From contig CAINVP010000018.1 in assembly GCA_903854185.1 (NCBI GenBank), positions 1 to 34,516 of the forward strand: a stretch of 34,516 nucleotides of DNA, read 5' to 3'. The stretch comes from an uncultured Actinomycetes bacterium. GTDB lineage: Bacteria > Actinomycetota > Actinomycetes > Nanopelagicales > Nanopelagicaceae. Under the pieces are notes generated by a model. It did no database searches. It saw only the letters and a list, made by a program, of their open reading frames with translations, and was not told where the DNA came from. The position numbers and the translations under genes were made by a program. This document shows positions 16,076 to 25,000 of this stretch, one piece after another. Within the stretch, counting starts at the first letter, position 1. Each line of letters opens with the position of its first letter.

Positions 16076-19000
16076 TTACTTAACCTTGATACTCGCAATA
16101 GTTCTATGTGAATAGACGAGTGAAATCTTTGAACTCTTCAAGGTTGGCGTTACGAGGAGGCCAACTCCCTGGCCATTGAGTTTTATCGTTCCAAGAAGAA
16201 TTGAACGCTTTGCGCCAACTGGTAGGGAGAAGATTCGAATCGTCTTCTTCTTATAGATAGGTCCTGCGGTTATCGCAATCTGCTTTCCACGGAGTGGCTT
16301 GAGGAGTGATTTCACCTTGAGCGATGGCGCAATGACCTTAATTGTGAAGGTAGTTGTTGATGCGACGTGTGTTGCATCAGTTGGGTTGACTACTGAAATC
16401 ACACATCTTCCGGCATGTGAGGCGTAGATCAGGCCAGCAGTAGTGAGGGCGCAAATGCCTGGCGTAGCCGATGCGATCACTAGGGCAACTGAGGACTGCT
16501 CAGGATTAATTATCAGTGAGACCCGCTGCTTTACCCACATCGCAGCGCTAGAAAAGTGCGCAACAACCTGTGGCTGGGCGACCTTATCAATCGGCTTAGG
16601 TTCAGGGGCAATTACGATAGGTGTAACTACCGGAGCTGCTGGTTCGGCAACAACCGCCGTGCTTGTCTCTGCCGGAGAGTCGTGCGGCGCCTTCAAGAAG
16701 TCAGGGATAGGAGATGGCGTTGGACTTGGTACTGGATCTACCGGTATTGAAGGAAGAAGAAAGTTGAATTCATAGAAGATGAACTCACCAGCATCATTGA
16801 AGGCCTGTACTGCAAGAAGATTCAACTGGCCTGGAATCAGGGCAAAAGTTGAATTATCTGGGAGTGGGAGAGTTACTCCGTTGAGCGTGTAAGTCGGAGG
16901 CGTGGTTGCGTATCCGATATTTCGCAGAGCGACAGTGACCGTGTCATTTGGTCCTGATGGAGTGACGTTGTAGGTATCAATTTCAGGAAGAACATCAATG
17001 CTGACTCCATTCGAAGTAACAGAGCCACGGAGGCCAATCGTTGGATCTGCGGTTACTGAGATCTCGTATGTGACTGGCTCTGCCGCTCTGTAAAAGCCAG
17101 AGGAGGCGGAGTTCACCGTGATGTGACAGGTTCCAACTCCACCGAAGAAGATAGAGCCAAGCTGAGCATTATTTAGCGTACAGACTCGAGCATCTCCCGA
17201 CGGAATTGAATATCGACGATTAGCTTCGATATACACGCCATTGATTGGGAAGAGTGATGTGCTGAAACCCTGAACGACGGAGTGGAGCCAGGTCGTTGTG
17301 AACTCCTGTAGCTTCCACTTGGTTATAGTGAAGCTGTACTGAGGTGAGTATGAAGATAAATCGTGGACGACTTCAAAATCTGAACGCGTCGTGATGGTGA
17401 CTATATTCACTCCATCAGTTAGTTCATCCTCAAACATGCAGTTTTCTGCACAATTGTAATTCACACCATTTATTTGAACTGTGACTTCTTCCAGCCCAGA
17501 TTTTGCACTGTAGCGCAAACCAACTCCTTCGCCCGGGATTACATCTACATTTGCATAGGTGTATATGTCCGGAGATGCACCGACTCCTGCGAGCGCACCT
17601 CGAGGCGTGAGAACCGAAAGTCCAGTCACAGATGATGGAATAATTGTGATGGTCTCGATGAGAGGATCAGCATCCGTCAGACCAGCTACCGAGCTCGCGG
17701 TTACTTGGAGCACGCACGTGCCGGGGAAGAGCGTTGTAAATGTTCCACCTGCATAAGAACAGACGGTGCCATCTCCGTCAATGACCGAAGTCGTCAATGT
17801 AGCGGCGCTGCTTGAGACCTGAGGGAGTGAGCCGAAGAAGTCCGCGAGCGTCATGCCGCCGAGAACCCGCTCGTAAATCGCAGTGGTTAGGTTCCAGTTG
17901 ATGTGGAGCGCCCTCGTTCCCCTAAAGGTGTACACCTTTCTCGTTCCATCGTGAGCCGTTACGGTGAGAAGGAATTGGGTTGCTTGGTCATTTGGATCGA
18001 GTGTGATTCCTGTTTTACTTAGAATAGGTAAACCGACATTGTTGAACTGCACGGTTGCGCCGATTCCATTAACAGTGAATCCATCTAGGTTGAACGTTGC
18101 CCTGCCATTAGGCATCGAGATGTAGTTAATTTCAGTGTCTGACAAGGTGCTAGATACAAAGCCGTCACTGAGCGAGATGCTAGATAGTGTCGCGTCATTG
18201 CTTGGAAGCACTGTGATCGTCTGCTCGGTCGTGGCAAGATTGTATTGATTACTTATCTCGGCCGTAACCTGAACGATGCAATCGCCGGCGCCCGTAAAGG
18301 TTGCGACTGGAGAGCTCGCATTTGAAATGTCGCAGGTTGCAGTTGAACTTCCCTTGACGCTGTAGTGGAAATCTACTCCGCCGAGCGCTGTTGCTTTACC
18401 AATATTGACAGCGGCGCGGGACTCCATCACGGAGGCGATTGGCGTCCAGGTAATCTGTTGGGCTGGATAGAGATGTAGAACGATGATGTAGGTCTTCACG
18501 CTTCCACTATGAGATGCCACTTGGATACTGAGCGAGTTACTACCAGTTGTAAGAGGCAAGGTCATTCCCGGGGTATATGCCAACACTGTTGTATCCAAAT
18601 GATCATCAATCAAAGTGAGCGCAGTGATGCTCTCATGGCGTTCGGCCAGGGTCAGGGTCAGAGTTGCGCTCTGACCTGCCTTCAGATCAGCGTGATAATC
18701 CTCAAGCGTCGAAGAAAATGCGCCTTCGATAAATGGGATTGATCCGAGCGAGATATTCGAGAGCGTGTTAACAGTTGAGGCCGTTACCACAAAAGAATAT
18801 GTGGCTGGGATTGTTGAAGCAGCGTACAGAATTTTCGACGAATCCAACGAATCACGAACTTCTGTTGCACTGGCAGAGATAGTGCAGTTACCGACGTTAT
18901 TCATTGAGATTTGATTGCTGCCCGAGAGTGCGCAAACGGCAGAACTCTCCGGTGAGACGGTGTAAACCAGTGCACCCATACCGCTAGATCGTGCTGCTGG

Positions 19001-22000
19001 GATTGTGTAAGGTGAATCTGACTCAGCAAAGCTGGTCGTGGAAGGGGACCAACTCATTACTTGTGCGACATCAATGATGGTGAAGGTATGGGTCGCAGCT
19101 GCACTAGCTAGCACTGGCGTGGCATCGACATAGGCAAGAATCTCGCACGTGCCCACATTGAGATAACGAAGATGTGCCACACCACCGCCATCAATGCGTA
19201 GTGAGCAGCCAGCAAGTCCTGAGTCCGAGACGGTATACCGAACCGTGGCAGTTCCGGATGAGACCGCTGCCAGAGCCATCGAATTGTCATACTTCGCAGC
19301 GCCCCAAGTGAAGTCGGTAGGTGTTGTGCTCCAGATAATTGAGCGGCTCGCATCCTTTGTCACGGTGACGTTCACAGTATTCGAAGTCGCGGTCTCGTAA
19401 TGAGAGTCCTGTGGTGCGACTGCGTAAAGCTGACAGCTACCTGAAGAGGTTACAACTAGTTGATTTGAACCGTTGAAGCTACAACCGGCAGTATTTCCGC
19501 CAGATACGATGTAGTAGTTGAATGTCGCTTCGCTATCACTTGCAACCGGAGCGATGAGAGCTTGCGCCCCGGCATCAGCTGAGAAGGTAGGTGCGGCATT
19601 GGAGGCATACCAAGTAACAGAGCGTGGCGCTGCAGTAACGGTGATATCGATTGAATTGCCTACTCCTTCATAGAAGAGATCTGGGGTCAGATCGACACGA
19701 ACGAGGCAGTTAATAGCGCCGCCAGTAATTGCAGTTGCAAGAACTGTGGATCCAGTGACGATACATCCGCCGCCAACAGCGCTGTAAGAAATGGTTCCAC
19801 CGCCTGCAGTTGGCGTGGCCAAGAGGACTGCGCCACTGCCGTAGACGAGAGTTGATGGTACAGAAGCGTCGAAATTGAGGTTACGCGTCAGGAAGAGCAT
19901 ACGAAGCGGTGCACTCTCAGCTGATGGTGCGCCATTACCAACGAAGTTGTGAGCCAGCACGCTGAATGTGTATGTGTCGTATTGATTGAGACCAGTAACA
20001 AGGCACGGTGAGGATAAACAATCAACAGTGAGGGTCGCGCTATTTGAAACTCTGGTAGCGGTAACCGTGTAGCTATCAATCTGTATGCCACCATCTCGAT
20101 CGGGTGCTCTCCATGTCACATTTGCAGATGTAAGAGATGCCTTCGTTGCACTTACATTTGTCGGCGCTGATGGCACAGCCGCAGGAACCTGAGTTGCTTG
20201 GGCGGTGCTGGACTGTGAGAGTGTTACTGCGGTGCCTGAATCATTAACAGAATCGACCACGGTATAAGCAGTAACTTGAACAAAGTACGAGATGCCATTT
20301 GTGAGTCCATCAGCGATGAACTCGCCACCGTGGAGGTATTGCAGATCGGTGTAATAACCCGCCTGACCATTCCAAAATACGCCATCTGTCGATGTCTGAA
20401 TGTTATAACCCGCAAAAGTTCCACAGGTCGACGGTGTAGCAAGCAGGCAGGTAGGCGCGCTGAAGGTAATGCGAAGTGCGCCATCAGCCGGGAAGAGGCT
20501 TAGCCCTTCAACCCCAGATAATTGAACGTGAGGCTGGAAAGAGGGAGAGGGCGCAGAATATTCGCCAGAACCATTCCCATTAATCGCGGCAATGAGCGCA
20601 ACATAACGGTGTCCAGGGGTAAGTCCGGAGATGCGAAGTGCGAAAGACTTTCCACCTGATGCCGCAACGCAATCAACTCCGACCGTACAGCTCTGAGCCG
20701 TAAGAGTCTCGTTTCCAGTTTGGTCACGAAGTACAACGGAGTAGCTCGTAATCGGAGATCCGCCATCCTCACTTGGCGCGCTAAATCCAAGTGTCACACT
20801 CGTTTCACCCGTAGAGAAGGAGGTGAAGGTTGGGATCGATGGAACGCCAGGAGTGATTGTAAATGTGCGCGAAATGGCTGAGCTGAGATAGGTGCTATTT
20901 GCTGCACCAGTTGCAATGACCGTACAGGCGCCAGCGCTCTTAAAGAAAATTACACCAGATACCCGGTCTACATTACAGAGGGATGAGTTCGCTGCGAGTG
21001 GATCGACTGAGTACGTGATTGCGCTACCAACATCTGAAAAAGCTGGAGAGTTTGGAATTAACCGATGTAAAGTGAACGGACCAGTGAGATTAGTTGGATT
21101 CCAAGTAATTACTTGAGCTACAGCGGTAAAGCTAAAAGCCACCGATGCACTCGAGGCCGCATCAAATAGCGAATCAGCACTGACGCTGACGTAGACATAA
21201 CACGTCCCCACAGCAGATGATGTCAAGACATTTCCAACAAATGCACATCCGAGAGTGGAGGAATTTGAATCAAGGCTATAGAGATATTGCGATGAGCCAG
21301 ACTTTCCAATTCCGGTAAGTGTTACTTGATCTAATACCGGAACTGAATATGAGTCACCGATAACCGAGAGCGATTGTTGTGACAGCGCAACATTTATGTG
21401 GATGATTATTGAAGCCGCATTGAAGACAGGGGTCGCCGCAGCGGTTATCTGAATATCGCAGATTCCAGCGCTGGTGAATTGGACTGTTGGAAGATATCTT
21501 TGAATCGAACAGCTAGAAGTGCTCGTTCCAAGAACTGTATAGGAAATCGTTCCCCCACCCGGAGTTACCGTTGCGGAAGAGATTGTTGTCGCAGAGGTTG
21601 TATAGGAGAGCGGGCCGTTATAAGTGACGACTTGGATATTTCCAGTCGCGATGCCATACAAAGTCGCTGTCTCGTACATTAAACGGCCCGAGGCTGCAGT
21701 GCCCGTGAGTCGCACCCGCAGGAGCGGCGGATTTAGCGGATCCGTTATTTGGGTAGGTAGATAGGTAACGACCAAATTACATGAGCCGTAAGCAGTGATG
21801 CTCGTTGTTCCATCAGCAATACATTTTGAAGTTGTCCCTGCTGCGATTGAGAACTCTGCGCTATCACTCAACGTCGTGATTCCAGTGATGGTTACTGATT
21901 CGCCAATCGAGTTACTGATTGAGATGGTCTTCACGAAGGGTAAGCCGACCGGTGTTGCACCGAGGTTCATCGTCTTGTGTAGGAAGAGTTTGTACTCTCT

Positions 22001-25000
22001 TTGAACTCCTAGCGCAGAAGAGACGCGAATTGGTATTACGGTTGTGCCAGAACTAAGCGTTGCCGTGTAGGTATCACCCGAGTGAATGACCGCCCCAAGG
22101 ATTGTGATGGTCTCGAAGGAATTGTTTGCAAACGGTTGAATCTTGTAGGTGGTGTGCGCAGGATTTCCATCAGCTGGAACGGTATAGCTCAGATTTTCTG
22201 ATACAAATCCCACAGTTGTTGTATCACCAGGGGTGATAGGAATCTGATTTCCAACTGAGTCGTAGAGCAATAGGGCTGACAACGAGTTGTCGGTGGAGGC
22301 GTTGATAGAAAGAGTTATTGTGAAAGAGGAACTGATATAGCCAGCACTTGAGGCCGCCGTCGCAATGAGCGCGCAGCTGCCTGTCCCAGTGGCAAGGATT
22401 CCAATCGTGTTTGCAACTACATCTTTCGAGGTAATTGTGCAGTTTCCCTGGGAGAGCGGAGCGACTGAGTACAAAATATCCCCCGGGCCAGAGGCCGTTG
22501 CTCCCGGGATTGTCTGTGAGTAATTTGATTGCGTGAGGGTAGAAATTCCTGGGGCCCATGAGATCACTCGTGGCGCAGAGTTCACCGTGAAGGTTATTGG
22601 ATCGGAGTTCGATACTGGGAATGCGCTATCACCGGCAAAACTTGCGGCGAGAGAGCAGGTGCCTGGTGCGTAAAACCGAATATAACCAGCCAGCAATGTG
22701 CACTGTGCCGAACCTGAGTTGATCATCTGATACGCAATTTCTGTTACTGATCCAATAGTTACGCTCGGTAGACCGAGGCTAGCTACCGAAGTACCGAAAT
22801 CGCTTCCACTCAATGAAGTTCTAGGGTTCCAGTACACCGGGCGAGCATTCTTTGAAATGAAGATCACCGTATATGGCGCAGTTAGGTCTGATCCACCGCC
22901 GCCCGAGTAAGCATCCAAATAGTCTGGCGCACCAGAAATCTTAGCCCTGATGGCGCACTGACCCGGTTGGGTAAAGGTGAGTGCCAGCGATAACTGGTTG
23001 ATTGAACAATTCGCGGTATTCGTCTCATTGCTCACTTGGAATGAGTAGAGATCACCGGCAGCGCTGGTAGATGCGTGTGGTAGCGGCAGGACTATGCCAC
23101 TCTGCGTTGTGGTGAGTGATGTGACCGGATCCCACTCAAGCGTTCTAGAGATGCGATTTACTGTAATTCCGAGTTGATCACTCTTAGCGCCGGAATAACC
23201 ATCATCTGCTTTGACGGAAGCGGTTGCTGTACATATGCCCGTCACTAGTGAGTAGATGATATTTCCTTGAGTGAAACACTTACCAGATGCGACTTGGAAG
23301 GATTGGAGTCCCAATCCTGAGACCGTAGATGCACCAGCGGGATCTGAAGATGCCGTTAAGATATCAAAATTTCCCATATCAAAATTGTCGGTGAGCGAAT
23401 GGATGTAGATGCTCTGTGCCGTCAAGGATTGGGTGAAAGTCTTATAGATGCTAACTTCACTTTGTCCGACGAGATCAGTTGCAATCGGTTCGGCTGTAAG
23501 ACGGGCATGATAGGTGTCGCACTTACCGGTTAAATTTCTGGCGATAAAAATGTTGTTATAGGTATCGGTATCAATAACTGGTGCATCACCGTTACAATCA
23601 ATCTGAACTCGATAATGATCGAAGTTCCAGCCTAAATGATCTGCGATTCGAGTCCAAGCCAGGACGAGATTGTTGGTTCCGACGTACTCTGCCTGAATCG
23701 AATCGTTTAAGTTAAAGCTATCCCGCGCGCCTGTTGATTCCGGGCCAGAGTTAGTTACCGCGCTCTGATAGGCCAGCGCATCGGAATTCACTAGTTGCTG
23801 TACCTCATGCATTGAATCACTTGTAGCTGATGTTGTGAATCCTCCTGCCGTTACAGATACAGAGAGGTTGTAATGGTCGTGAAACAGACCAGAAACGTTG
23901 CAAATAACGTATCCAAGCGCTACATCACTGTTGCTTATACTGCCGCAGGTGAGGTTTTGCGTTGTTAAAGTGTCGGTATCGTAGATGAAACCGGTCGGCG
24001 TGCTTCCTAAGTAGAGATCTGCTCCTGCGCCATCTGTTAACGGAGGAATCTGCACATAGATAACACTTGTTCCGTCGACTCCAATATACAAATTATCCGT
24101 GGTGATGGCTGAGCTTTGGATAATTTTCGGAGTGAGGTAATCGGAGATCAGAAGGTCACGCGAATAGGCATTTTGCGCTACCGAGTGAGCATAAATGCGG
24201 TAGTTGACGCCTTGTGTCAAATTATTGATTTCGCAATGAGCATGCTGATCTGCGTCGATGGGATTGCAGATAATATTGGATGGATCATATTGGCTATACG
24301 AATTCGAGCCGTCGAACACTCCAAGGCTCATCCCGATGAATGGATCACCTATATTTGTATGTGAAAGATCAAAATCGAGCGCGATAGTGCTGGCAGATGC
24401 TGTTCCATCTGCATTAATTCCGCGGATAGCAATTACCTTCGGCATCGCAGGGCGATATGAGAGATGATAAGAAGTTGTATCTCTCACTATTGAGTAAGGT
24501 GCCTGCGTAGCGGTCGCTGGGAAGTTTGCCTGGATCTGACAAGGGTCTTCAGTAACGGGGCTATCGTGGGAGAAGTTGTAGAGAATGGGTAACGCTCCAT
24601 CAATTTCACAGCTGGTGTTGCCATTTGGAAGAATGGAGTAAAGATCGGCAGCGGCGCTTGAACTTCCAGCTATCGCCGTGTGGACGACGCCATTAATATC
24701 TGGAGTAGTTTTCAGAACAGTTGCGCCTACAGATGATGAATATTCCTGCTGTATATCTAGATTGTCGGCTGCGTTCCGAGCTAGGAAATCGATGGAGTTA
24801 GGTGCACTTGTAAAGCCATTTCGAACTGCACTCGCTGGGATGATGAACCGGTAATAGCAACGCCCAGGAGCCAAGGCAGAGATCCTTCCAAAGGGAAGAA
24901 CGGCCTTTCCGCTTGAATCGAGCACGCGATCTACTCGACATCGAGCCGCAGCGACTGAGAAATCAGAAGAGTCACTCACCTGGAAATATGGAGCTACCGA

